From NCBI RefSeq assembly GCF_041146795.1, contig NC_135183.1, positions 15,938,840-16,002,839 on the forward strand: 64,000 nucleotides of DNA. The letters run 5' to 3'. Source of the DNA: Maylandia zebra. Lineage: Eukaryota > Chordata > Actinopteri > Cichliformes > Cichlidae. This document shows positions 46,366 through 56,555 of the stretch, piece after piece. Positions within the stretch are counted from its first letter, which is position 1; the number at the start of each line of letters is the position of its first letter. The position numbers and the translations under genes are program-made. Under the pieces are notes generated by a model. That model was not told the DNA's origin and ran no database searches. It saw only the letters and a program-made list of their open reading frames with translations.

Positions 46366-47064
46366 TGAAGGAAACGGTTTCCAGGGCCTAATCCGTGGAT
46401 CGACTTCCTTCGAGGCGTGGACGTCTATCAGCAGAGAATGTACCTTCACCTATCAGCAGAGAATGTCCCTTAGTCTGTAACACAGTCAAATATATTCTCA
46501 AGCAATATTCAAGCATGCCATTCAGCGTGTTAGTACGAGCTCGGGAGCAGCTTGGGAGAACAAGAAAACAGAGACTGCTTCAGATTGTCTTCCCAAATTG
46601 ACTCAACTTTATTCACAAGTACAACAGTTTATATAGAGGGTAAAATTCATGAGACAGCAGATTATCAGTTTAAACCAGTACAGACCAAGATAAGGGAGCG
46701 TCTTCCTGCCCTTGGGTGAAGAAGCATCCTTTGTATAGTGTATCAGTTCAGCTACAATTGTGATTATCTCAGCGACATATTTTCAAGGCACAAAACAAAG
46801 AGTTCTTACATTAGTGAAATCTGAAACAAACCATTTGGCCTCAACAGGAGTCTCCTAAAAGATTAAGAAACTAATGTAGCTGAGGGAGTGATCTCTGTGG
46901 TATTTCAACCTTGTACCAGCCTGTGATTCTCACACATCAATTCTTGGGTCAAAGAGAAAAATAACTAAAACAAAGGGGCCTTATTGAATGACAGAGTTTT
47001 CCTGCATAATGTCACTATAAAACAATATCCAGTAAATGCTCCCATGGTACTAAAATACCTAACA
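46366..47064 (-). repeat. 5' LTR of the endogenous retrovirus
   Basis: 699 bp, starting TGTTAGG and ending CCTTCA when read on minus (TG...CA rule). A TATA box (TATATAA) is near 46629-46635 and AATAAA at 46608-46613. Confidence 0.93.
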
Positions 47065-47869
47065 GTGAGCAGATTTTTCCTTCACCATATCAGCCGACTT
47101 TATTCTATGAGAAAATACTCTTAAATGACTCTTCTTTAAAAAGTGTTCAGTGTTTTATGTCTGGTCCGTGTGTCATCTTTGTCTTTACAATGTTGCAGCA
47201 ATACTGTAGTAATGATATGATATGATATACCTTTATTAGTCCCACAAGGGGAAATTTAAATGTTGGTTTAGTGTAAGCTCAGCTTTTTAACTAATGTAAG
47301 AAGTGTTATGACTGACTCGTTTTTAATACCTAAATCTGGCCTCAGTGCACAAACCTAAATGAATCGGTACATATGAAAGCGCCCAAGTCACAAGCTGTGT
47401 TCAAGGACATGGATAAAACAAAAAGGTTCAAATCTGTGCACAAAAACCCCACAAATCAGTGTCACTGTTTTAAAATCTGCTGCGAGACCGCTCTAAATGT
47501 CAGCGTTTTCTTTACGTAAAGACTGGGGTCTGTAACATATCAGCTCGTTTCTTATTTATTAAAGAACATGCCTGACACCAGGCTTTTGAGTTAACGGCTC
47601 CATTAGATCTCTGCAAGTATTTTTAAGTATTTTTAGGTTCTTTCCAGCAGGATTTGTGGCTAGTTCTGGAGCTTGACCCTAAAAGATTTCAGTGTGTCGG
47701 TGCTTCTGCTTTCCCTGTTGTCCTTCTGTTCCATCTTTTTTTCTGTTTCTGTCAAATTTAAAAACAACTGCACTCTGAAATACACACTCTTTGCAAGATG
47801 TTGTCTAAACTAGTGGTTGGAAGGCATAATTGTGTTTGGTCTCTGATGGTTTATTTACACTTTTTGCAG

Positions 47870-48010
47870 GCCACGCCCACGGACTACAGAGCCATGATGA
47901 GCAACAAAGCCAAGAAGTCTATGGACTTCCTGCTGATGCAGGACACCTCCCCGACAATAGCCACGGACGTGTCACTGCAGTACCGCCTCGACATCGTCTT
48001 CTGCCAAACG
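47870..48010 (+). pseudogene. inpp4a-like internal exon, copy 1
   Basis: After a TTTTTGCAG acceptor, 47 codons in phase 0 read [20 protein letters not shown] then [11 protein letters not shown] and [14 protein letters not shown]. This matches a central part of inositol polyphosphate 4-phosphatase type I (INPP4A) as I recall it, and INPP4B less well. Similarity stops at the end, where GTCACC would be a poor donor and the frame ends at 48037. No neighbouring inpp4a exons are present, so the copy is an isolated fragment. The phosphatase active site (CKSAKDRT in the family) is not in the window. Confidence 0.75.
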
Positions 48011-49120
48011 GTCACCTACACATATTTTAATTATTGAATGTCTGAGCTGATGCGTTTATCCTGGAGTGACTCAGAGTGAAGGAGAAGGCCAAGAAGAAGT
48101 GTAAATATCATAAAAGCAAGGAGTTCAGAGCTCTACGACTTAGTGTCTTTATGGTATTTATGTGTGTAATGGAGACCAGGGGTTCCATTACCCTTACTTG
48201 TATTTTTATTAATTGACTGACTGATTTGTATTTAAAAACCATAATGAAGAAAAACACACACTGGTTGATTGTGATCTTTATTAGGTTTTTTGGGTTGTTA
48301 TTTAAGTGACTCGTGAAAGGTGAAGAGACAGGGGGACTGGCCATCCTACCTGTGTCAGGAAAAGAACCCGTGTTAGAGCTGTTCACATTTAATCATTTGT
48401 CTGTAACCTAAATTAGTTGTATATGTAAAAAGAGAAGTGTTAACAGTACTCACTTTATAAAGAGTAAAAGCAGCTCAATCACCTGCTTATGAGCTCCTGG
48501 AGCAAACCAATGTGCCAGGCTAGGGGAGTGTGTGTTGGAGTGATTTTGTTAAAAGTTGTCATTATTGTGCTTGGACCTTGTCTTGAACTGTATGTTCAGA
48601 TATTTTTCTGTTCCTCCCCCACATGTAGGATGTTGGGGATGTTACTAGCTATAGTTTTCAACTGCAGGCACAATCTATGTAAGATTCTGGTTTCCTTATT
48701 TGGTAAGGAATGTTCACTTCCTGCCCTTTACAGTATGGGCTCACCATGTAAATGGTGGACTGTTAAAGAGGTTAAGCCATATACGAGGTTGAGGGGAGAT
48801 GCCCTTTTATGACTAGAGATGCGGTTAAAACGTTTGTAACCAGGAAGTCACGTATACAGACACACATACACACACACACACACAGTGCCTTAGCTTTTAC
48901 CACACAACATATGGGGTTTACAATGGGCAGTTGTGTAACTGTTTTCATTCAATAAAAGGCTGGAGTTGGAGTTGTCTGAGTTTGGGTGTAGAGCTTGCAA
49001 CTCTGAGAATCTGACCAGGCTTCCCCTGCACAAGTAAAAACCAATCGAACTCTGATTGTCTTACTTTGTTCTGAGTCAGCGAGGGCTGAAACCTAACTGT
49101 GTGGTTAAGGTGTTTTAATG

Positions 49121-49416
49121 CAGCGGTCCCCAACCGCTGGGCCACGGACCGTCGTTTGGTCGAGAGATGAGGCTCGGGTGTGAAATGTATGGTTTTCAGA
49201 GTTTTTATCGTTTTTTATCGTTATTTTGTTATCGTTTTTATCGTTAACTCTGTTTTCCTGGGTCTTTCACGTGTGTTATGAATAAATCTTCTTTTTTTCC
49301 GGTACCGGTACTAGTTTTATTTTGTTGTATTTATCTGTGACACCTTAAAGGCCGGTCCGTGAAAATATTGTCGGGCATAAACCGGTCCGTGGCGCAAAAA
49401 AGGTTGGGGACCGCTG
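49121..49416. mobile_element. hAT-type MITE, copy 1
   Basis: A 296-bp element with terminal inverted repeats CAGCGGTCCCCAACC / GGTTGGGGACCGCTG and a perfect 8-bp target duplication TTTTAATG (49113-49120 and 49417-49424). Eight-base duplications and CAG ends define hAT elements. Non-coding. It carries TTTATCGTT repeats inside. Confidence 0.93.
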
Positions 49417-49989
49417 TTTTAATGTATATAGAAGAGACTGAAGTTTATATGTTATGGAATTATTTATAGGACTTGTTCCAAATCTTCATATGTCTATGAT
49501 GTGTTATATCTTGGTTATATTGTAGTGGTTTTCTTATGGGGAGGGTTTTGTTTTCCTTTGGTTTGCTGACCCCCAGACTTGGTCTATTCCAGATGCTCAC
49601 CTGAATCAGGTAGAGTATAACAGGAAGCCATTTGCTTTTCAGAAGGGTTGGATTCTTTGCTGTATCACCATGTGTTCTCATTAATAAAGTACATTTTACT
49701 CCAGTCTCGTGCTATTTTAGTGGAAGTGACCCATGACCGTCGGCCAAAACTGACAATATGACTATTAAAAGTCTGAGTAATACTGTAATTTTCTGCTGCT
49801 CATTCCTGTGCAACATCCCATTTGGCCTCCCGTCATATTTCTTTTCAAGATTTTCTTATTTAATCACTAGTGTACATATATTTATATTTATAGATACATA
49901 TATATTTAGTCATCTTTTCTCTTTTACCACGTCTCTCTAATATTTTGCTCTTTACTATTTTTCTATTTTTTATTTTATTATATTTTATT

Positions 49990-50095
49990 ATATTTCTACT
50001 GTACCATGCTGCTGAGTGACTGCTGCTCGTCAAACACATTTCATTGCAATGTTGACCCTGTGCTAACTTGCATATGACAAATAAAACTGAAAACA
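49990..50095 (+). repeat. LINE 3' end fragment
   Basis: CGTCAAACACATTTCATTGC then GACAAATAAAACTG, a short 3' tail like those of L2/Rex1 LINEs. A second copy lies at 60993-61098. Confidence 0.45.
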
Positions 50096-50724
50096 GTAAA
50101 GGCAAAGGGAACACATCAAGTAAGGATTTCACACTCCCACTCACAACGGCACTTTCAAAGCATAAAGCCAAATATTTCAAAATTTCATTTTGAGGCATTT
50201 TAAAAATGAATGTGTTTGAGTTTCATTGCTCCAAAGCAATGTTTTCATATAAGCAAGACAACAACCAGTTTGCAACCATGTAAGTACAGTCCTCTATTGT
50301 AAACAGACGTGTTGGCAATCTGTCTGCGTTTATAAATTAGACAACAGTTATTTGCAGATCTTCATCAATCTGCCTGAGAGTGATTGCAGTCGGTCTGAGT
50401 TGGACTGCAACTGTTTTGAGTCAGGTTGCCTCCAAGGAGGCAGTTTATTATTTTCCTTTCCTAGTTGGAGAGATGGCTGTTGTTTTGTTTTTACTGTAGT
50501 GTGCTGGGCCATTAATGGCTCAGGGGCTGCAGCGTATCCGCGCCAACACCTAAGGCCAACGTGGAATCACCGGTCAGACTAACATAAAGAAAAAATCTGT
50601 TAAATTACACATTTGTATTCATTAAGTCACAGACAATGAAAACAAGCAGAAATCAAGATGTAATATTTTTATAATTTTATTGATGTTAAATTAAAGTCCC
50701 AGCTTAGTTATGTTGTCAGTGCAA

Positions 50725-50945
50725 GTCACTTCAATCTGTATAGCACCAAAGGAAACAATGGTGTTTTCAAGGTGCTTCACACTGTAAGGTAACAACTTAC
50801 AGTATTAAAAAGAAAACCCCAAAAGAACAAACCCCTCTGAGCAAGCACGAGGCGACAGTGGGAAGGAAAAACTCCCTTTTAAGAGGAAGAAACCTTCGAC
50901 AGAACCAGGCTCAGGGTGGGGTGGCCATCTGCCGCGACCATTCCT
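50725..50945 (+). repeat. Teleost interspersed repeat, diverged copy
   Basis: Contains AGTGGGAAGGAAAAACTCCC and AGAGGAAGAAACCTTCGACA, the body of the repeat at 18440-18720. It sits just past the 3' end of the 454-codon gene and may serve as its 3' untranslated region. Second copy 61728-61948. Confidence 0.75.
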
Positions 50946-51048
50946 GGGGATTTCAAAAATGACTTGATCTGATCTAAATGTAAAACTAGCTAATTTAAAG
51001 TGTCCAGTGAGTTTTAGAAAATATCTTGCTGTTGATATCACGATGTCA

Positions 51049-52413
51049 CTATAAAGGGGAAACTTTGTTTCCTCCCTTAAACCTCCCAAAAAATGCACGC
51101 ACCGATGAAAAGCACTTAGATATCCAACTTGGTTCTGGGAATATCTTTCTTTTGAAAGTTTTAACAATATCTTCATCAAGATCTTGGACGTTTAATTGCC
51201 AGGATGTCACAATAACCGCTACATGCTTCCATCTTTTACAGAGGGATTTGAAAACCCTCTCGCTGAGTTTCTTGAACTTCTCTGGGGGGATTTTGTTGTA
51301 TTCTGCCCTGATTTCAGTCCAGATTTTCATGGTAAGCCGGTTGGAGATAGCTTCAGCATTTTCAATGCTGAAGACTGTGTCTGATGTTTTTGCAACCTGG
51401 GAAATCAGTCCTTCCACAAAGATTTCCACTGAAAGTCTGCATCTTTCTTTCTTTTCATATGATTCCAGTCTATCGATAATTGTTACTGCCAACAGGTGTT
51501 CTTGGAATACTGAAGTAGTTATGATATTAAATATTGGTTCTCCCATTAAATTCATTGAATCCTCCTCCCCACTCCTCCCCATTTCCAATGATATTAGTGA
51601 CCAATTATATAATTGGTCACAAATATCAGTGAAAATGGCATTAGCAATGCAGTCAAAATAATTCTGCACTTTTCGGTCTAAATGCAAATCCATCCCCTTG
51701 AATTTGTCCAAGAGTAGATCCAACAAACGTTTTTGGTGAGAATGAGGGCACTTTAAAAGTTTACCAAGCTTTGAAAGCACAGCCTGAATTAATGTCTCTA
51801 ACCATCTTTCAAAGTCTAAGGTGTTTTCAGGTGGCTCACAGTCTACAGAAGATCTGTGATTCTGTATCTTTTTATATGACTCCGTTTGACTTATGTTTGT
51901 TAACGGTGGGATGCTGGCTTCATGTTCAACACAGGATTTCTGCTGCTGGGGATCTGGAATTGGATTGTTTTCTGCTTTTGCAGCACTGTGTTGGTCAGCA
52001 TTTTGACAGCGTTCTTCTGTGTTAGCTGTTTCTTGGCTGTTAGCATCTATATTCTGTGCTGTATCAAACTCCTGCTCAGCAGAATCGTCCAAAAATTTCA
52101 CAGGTGACAAAACCGTTTTGCCAGTGGTGGTGTGGACAGAACAGTTTTCATGTACAGGGGAGTTCTGGGAAGACCTCAGTGGTGATACTGCTAGTGACTG
52201 TGCACACAGGTCCATTACGTCCTTTAAAAAACCTGCAAGCCGCTTAGCGGTGAAGCAATCCGGATAGCCTGAGGTAAGCGCGTCCAACTGCTTTTTCGAA
52301 AAACTACTTAACAAGTTATCCAAGAGGGATACCAAAGCATGTACTGTAGAATTATCCCGATTGGTCTGAACTGTTTCATCATTTGTCATTGTGTTACAGT
52401 TTGAGCTTGCCAT
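51049..52413 (-). CDS. Unrecognised single-exon gene, copy 1 (454 aa)
   Basis: I do not recognise this protein. The frame is open upstream to an ATG at 52587 (512 codons), but a TATA box at 52528-52536 lies inside that extension, so the ATG at 52413 (G at -3, G at +4) is the likelier start, giving 454 residues. The N-terminal half is polar and Ser/Gln/Asn-rich. The C-terminal half is compact and helical-looking, with repeated Leu-rich segments (WLETLIQAVLSKLGKLLKC, then RLLDLLLDKFKGMDLHLD) and a basic end (FFGRFKGGNK). There is no signal peptide or membrane span. Its length, absence of introns and intact frame in both units argue for a real gene. A palindrome encodes residues around DICDQLYNWS. 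It shares a promoter region with inpp4a-like exon 1 on the other strand. Confidence 0.7.
   Translation of the reverse strand: MASSNCNTMTNDETVQTNRDNSTVHALVSLLDNLLSSFSKKQLDALTSGYPDCFTAKRLAGFLKDVMDLCAQSLAVSPLRSSQNSPVHENCSVHTTTGKTVLSPVKFLDDSAEQEFDTAQNIDANSQETANTEERCQNADQHSAAKAENNPIPDPQQQKSCVEHEASIPPLTNISQTESYKKIQNHRSSVDCEPPENTLDFERWLETLIQAVLSKLGKLLKCPHSHQKRLLDLLLDKFKGMDLHLDRKVQNYFDCIANAIFTDICDQLYNWSLISLEMGRSGEEDSMNLMGEPIFNIITTSVFQEHLLAVTIIDRLESYEKKERCRLSVEIFVEGLISQVAKTSDTVFSIENAEAISNRLTMKIWTEIRAEYNKIPPEKFKKLSERVFKSLCKRWKHVAVIVTSWQLNVQDLDEDIVKTFKRKIFPEPSWISKCFSSVRAFFGRFKGGNKVSPL
51579..51638. repeat. Imperfect 60-bp palindrome within coding sequence
   Basis: The central 24 bp (51597-51620) are a perfect palindrome with half-site GTGACCAATTAT. 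Extending the arms to 30 bases keeps 27 pairs. Second copy 62582-62641. Confidence 0.95.
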
Positions 52414-52527
52414 TTCACTTTTTTGTTTTTTATGTCTAAAATGTTGTTTTGTGTTAAACTCCGTGTTTGAACGTTTAAAGCGCTGCTGTCCCGCTGTGTG
52501 AATGCGTTTCAACTGAACAGCCAGGTC

Positions 52528-52623
52528 TATATATAAGGTCGGTTTCATTGTAACGTCACCAGTCAAAGGACTGGCCCGGCTCGTCATAACGAAAGGGGCG
52601 GGACAAATCTGTTGCTTAGCAAC
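52528..52623 (-). promoter_or_regulatory. Compact promoter of the 454-aa gene: X-box, GC box, CRE, TATA
   Basis: In the direction of the gene: GTTGCTTAGCAAC (52611-52623), a palindromic RFX X-box; a CCCGCCCC GC box (52595-52602); TGACGTTA (52551-52558), a CRE-like site; and TTATATATA (52528-52536). The spacing fits a start of transcription near 52500 and a leader of about 90 bases before the ATG. RFX and CREM-type sites together are known from genes of spermatids and motile cilia; testis expression is therefore inferred. Second copy 63531-63626. Confidence 0.7.
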
Positions 52624-53714
52624 TGAAAAAAAGGCACACCGCGCTGAATGCTACATCCGGCCTGCGACGGTACACCGCCTCCGCACCACCGTTTAAACAT
52701 GAAGTGTGGATGTTAGAAGATCCCAAATATGGTGAGCTACTGGGAAATTACTCACGTTTTTGTTCTTGAGAGTGAGCGATAATAAGCGACATTTTATTGA
52801 GAAATTACAGTAGTCTGTCTGTTTCTCTTCATAGCTCTTTTCAAAACACGGTTACCTTTGGTTTGTTTGGCTCGCAGCTTAAAACGTAGTTTCAGTGTTT
52901 TTGCCTTCTGTGATTAATTCTGGTTTGCCTGCTTTATGGAGCTCAAACCAAGGCAAAATTGAAGTATCAGTATTTAAATGTAAATAGACTCAAACTAGGA
53001 GTGGATCAAAGGGGGTCCTTTCAGGTGCCAAATCTCCACTGCTAACATTTTATGCATGTTTAGCTTAATTGTAGAAAAGGTGCTTGTAATAATGTTTGGG
53101 TGAATAGGTGAATGAGGCATGTTGTATAAAGCGCTTTTTAATGCACGAGCAAAATACAAAAACCCTATATAAAAAGCAGTCAGCTTACCATTTATGTATT
53201 TGTTCCATTGAACGCTTCTGTGAAAATCAATTTGATACTTGTTCAAATAAAAAAATTGAATCGATTAGTTGTTTTCTCAACATTTATTAATCGACTATAT
53301 GCAGAAAACTGTGACACTGTGGAACCCTTATTGCCGTTGTTGCCCTGAGGCAACAGACCAATTTCAATAGCATCAAATAAGGGTTAAAATAATTTAAGGA
53401 AAAATGAATTCAAATGATTTTCTGTAACTACAGAAATGACCTAAATAAGACACATTCATTTTTATCGTTTTGTCAACAACAGGGCGCATGAGGTTTGTTC
53501 AATATTTGTTGTGTCTACAAGGCTCAGGCGCCCCCAAGTGTCTTATTTGTATAGTTGAAAGCATTATAAAGGAACGCAAAACTAAATTACATATAATTAT
53601 AATTCTTGGCACTTTCTGGTGTGTGTGAGTTAGTGTTTCTCTTTTATGATTTGTGGGTCCAGCATCAAATTCAGAATCCTTCCCATCACACATGAGGTCT
53701 TGAATAATCATCTT

Positions 53715-53930
53715 ATTTTAAAGACCTCGTAGTTTGATAGTTTGCTCCCTGACCGTGGTTCTGCCAGAGGGTGCTTCCTGTTAAAAGTGAGTTGTTCCTT
53801 CCCACTGTATTGAGGTTTTTTCTTTTTAATTGTAGACTTTCTACCTTACAATCTATACCACCTCGAGGAGAATGTTGTTGTGATTCAGCTCTGCATAAAT
53901 ACAATTAAATCGAATTAAGTGGGTTCAGCT
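53715..53930 (-). repeat. Teleost interspersed repeat, reversed copy
   Basis: CTTCCTGTTAAAAGTGAGTT, TTGTGATTCAGCTCTGCATA and ATACAATTAAATCGAATT are the reverse of the repeat at 18440-18720. Confidence 0.65.
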
Positions 53931-54879
53931 AATTTGTGAAATAAATGTGAGTGACACGGTAAGTAATAGCCTGCATGTAACTCATTGTAAGAAGAGCAAT
54001 ATCGCCCCCTCCTGGTTCAACTTTTTTTTTCTTTGCAGTAATCTTTCCAATAATAATACATATGCACTAACCTCATGCTTGCTGTTAACAATAGCCTAAA
54101 GACATAAAATCAAGTTTAGTTTTTTCTTTAAGTTTATGTTTTTTATATGGTTGGCATTTATTTTGTTTCTTTTTAATAATTATATTGATTCTATTGATTG
54201 TTTGCCAAGCACTGAGGTCTCTGCTTAGACTGTGCTACTGGGATCACTGATTTAAAAATGAGGCAAAAGCGCCAAAGTTGTGCTCAAAAACAGTACAGTG
54301 AGCTACAACCTGTTGCTGTAGTAATTCTAACACACTTATTGTTTTTAAATACATACATGTTTAGTTTTTTTAAACCTAATTATATAATTTTTTTTGCAAA
54401 AGTGTCACCTAAACACCCAAATATACGTAATTCAAAACTTACTTTAATTATTACCCATTTGGCTGGTAACATGGACCCAGTCTGATGGATAGTTACTGAA
54501 CAGATAGTCTTTTCTTTAAAGGCTGCAGTCAAAGCAAATCATTGTAAAAACAAGACAAGTCAATAAAAAACAAGTAATAACTATAATACTAAACTACAAT
54601 AGAGAGAAAATCCAGTAAATATAATTATATTATGTAAAAAAATATACAAATATTTACCTCTAATTTAAAAAGACATTACAAGGGTACTAGTTTCATTTTA
54701 ATCTAAACATAATCTAAATTGACACTAAATCAGTTTAAATATTACAGCTGAAGGTGATTTTAATAAATGTACTGCTGCTTGACTTTGTTTTACTACTGCA
54801 GTATAATTTATCATGTACAAAAGCTCCAAATGTTGTTTCTCTGACTTAATGTTCTGATGACGTTTGTGTTATTTTGCAG
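53931..54879. other. Intron-like AT-rich sequence, nothing recognised
   Basis: No coding exon or identifiable repeat is seen between the repeat at 53715-53930 and the exon at 54880. Confidence 0.4.
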
Positions 54880-55185
54880 GAAATAGTCAGGACCCAGATG
54901 AACCTGTGCTGGAATTCAGTGTGGGTGAGTAATATGAGCATTTATGAAGGCTGTCCATGACCCGTAATTAAATTTAGCGTCATTAGTCTTATTTTGTCTC
55001 TCAGTGCAGGTATGTAATGTGACAAAACCGCTAATGATCTGATATGTTTGGGATGGATGGGCTGTGAATTATATAGTGAATTGTCTTATTTTGTCGCTCT
55101 GTGCAGGCTAGGGCCTATTATATGCTGTAGCCTGAAAGTAGCTGAGTTGCAGAGGATGGAGTGATCACTGGCTTTCTACTTACAG

Positions 55186-55370
55186 GGTGGTGGGTCTCAG
55201 AGGACAATTGCTACCCCTGTTGAAGTGAACAACGTGTGGAGTGCAACTGGCTTTGTGGCATAGCTGGCTCTGGCCTTGGACTGTGTGTTTTTACTTTGTA
55301 CCTAAATGGGACACTGGACTTTTAACTATTATTCATTGTGTTTATAAATAAAATTTTAGAATTTTATTGA
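55186..55370 (+). other. Candidate terminal exon with poly(A) signal
   Basis: A CTTTCTACTTACAG acceptor precedes 55186, and AATAAA is at 55347-55352. Spliced from the phase-1 donor at 54924, it would add twelve codons (GWWVSEDNCYPC) and stop. That would give a very short inpp4a-derived peptide. No homology supports it. Confidence 0.3.
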
Positions 55371-55559
55371 CTGTCATCTTTTTGCCCACGGCGGAGACGG
55401 TTGGTCAGACCTAGAATCTCTTTATGTGTGTGTGTGTGCGTAACATCAGCAGGGTTTTGCATAAAAGAGTGTGAGCAGGTCAAAAGGTCAATTCATTTAT
55501 TGTAGTTTTATGGCAGCACCTTCTAGTGGCCTTGAAGCAAACAGTCTCCTAACTAAGCC

Positions 55560-55960
55560 ATGGCATCTCCGGTCTCTCCTACTTTTGTGTGCTCTGCTGG
55601 AGGAGCAGCATTGGATCTAGTGATACTGAGTAAGCTGATTAGGACTGGCGTGGAGAAATGTGGTTTGCATGAGTTAACTGCTACTCCTCTACATCTAAAC
55701 GAGCCAGTTGAGGAGGTTCAGGCATCTGACAAGGGTGCCTCTTGAGCGCCTCCTGGGTGAGATGTTCCAGGCATGTCCCACCAGGACAGACAGGACACAC
55801 CCAGGACATGTTGGGGAGATCACAGCACTCAGCAGAGAATGCCTCAGTGTCCCCCAAATAATGGAGGAGCTGGCTCGGGAGAGTAAGGTCTGGGTCTTCT
55901 CTGCTTATGCTACTGCCACCAAAACTAGACACCAGATAAGCTCAGAAAAATGAACAACCT
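55560..55960 (+). mobile_element. LINE 3' end fragment
   Basis: Mixed frames encode RVPLERLLGEMFQACPTRTD and RECLSVPQIMEELARESKVW, typical of the region after the RT in a common fish LINE. Degraded, no start. Confidence 0.65.
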
Positions 55961-56555
55961 GTTTAAATAAAGGTTAATTTAAAAAAATGTTTGTCATTAG
56001 CTAGTCTGTGTACATGTACTTCTTCTCCAGTGTTGAAAATGTTAAACTCACAACCTGCACATTTTCTGGTTGCATCATCAAATAAATACCCCCAAAAGTA
56101 GTCTGAATACTTTTACACTGGTTTTATGCTGCGATATTTTCAAAGTCTTTCACTGAACACATTCAGTCACACATTGTTCATAATTTATTGGAAGTTTATT
56201 GTTTAATGTCCTGTCTAAATAACTTCAGTCACCATTTGTATTCATTAATGAATAACTGACTTCTAATATTAAAAGAAATAGAAACTGTTGTGCTGTTGTT
56301 CACGTAGAAGGGCCTGCTGCTGGATGTCCAGACTTTGTGCGTCAGTGGGAAGGTCAGGGTACAGGGTTCGAACCTCCTCATGAGATGTCGTATCTGCTGG
56401 ATAAAAGCAAGCTACATCACATCAGGGATTGTCCTAGAGCTGCCCTACAGTAACAATCAACTGACTAATATATGAAATACTTGCAGTAGCACAATAATAA
56501 ACACAAAGCAAAAAAGTGTTTAGTGAAGATAAAAAAAACCCCATCAAAGTTTTAG
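55961..56555. other. No gene recognised
   Basis: I looked here for an immunoglobulin-domain exon to go with the receptor tail that follows and found none. Confidence 0.4.

Larger units (their letters stand above)
40389..47064 (-). mobile_element. Class I-like endogenous retrovirus, defective
   Basis: A 6,676-bp provirus on the minus strand: 5' LTR 46366-47064, primer binding site 46344-46361, leader with tandem repeats, gag, pol, env, polypurine tract 41086-41100, 3' LTR 40389-41085. By eye the LTRs differ by about 9 substitutions and 2 indels, about 1.3 percent, so the insertion is young on an evolutionary scale. It is defective: gag lacks much of its N-terminal half and is frame-broken, and integrase is missing. 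The flanks (TATC before 40389, GTGA after 47064) do not match, so there is no target-site duplication. The TM motif and UAG-type gag/pol junction fit gamma/epsilon-like (class I) retroviruses. Confidence 0.93.
52710..54924 (+). pseudogene. inpp4a-like first coding exons, unit 1
   Basis: Exon 52710-52731 reads MLEDPKY and ends in phase 1 before GTGAGC. Exon 54880-54924, after TTTTGCAG, reads GNSQDPDEPVLEFSV and ends in phase 1 before GTGAGT. The second exon and the position of the split glycine match the start of the INPP4A C2-domain region as I recall it. The rest of the gene is absent. Transcription would start from the same short region as the 454-aa gene, 296 bp away head to head. The start of copy 2 is at 63713-63734 and its second exon would lie beyond the window. 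Confidence 0.65.

Noticed and set aside
40384-47070. Target-site duplication of the provirus
   Set aside because: The flanks TATC and GTGA do not match at 4, 5 or 6 bases, even allowing one base of shift.
51026-51661. 211-codon plus-strand frame antisense to the orphan gene
   Set aside because: It is a shadow of the minus-strand gene. Its similarity to that protein around DQLYNWS comes from the palindrome.
52414-52587. N-terminal 58 codons of the 512-codon frame as real protein
   Set aside because: A TATA box and CRE-like site fall in this part, and a better start context exists at 52413. It is more likely promoter and leader.
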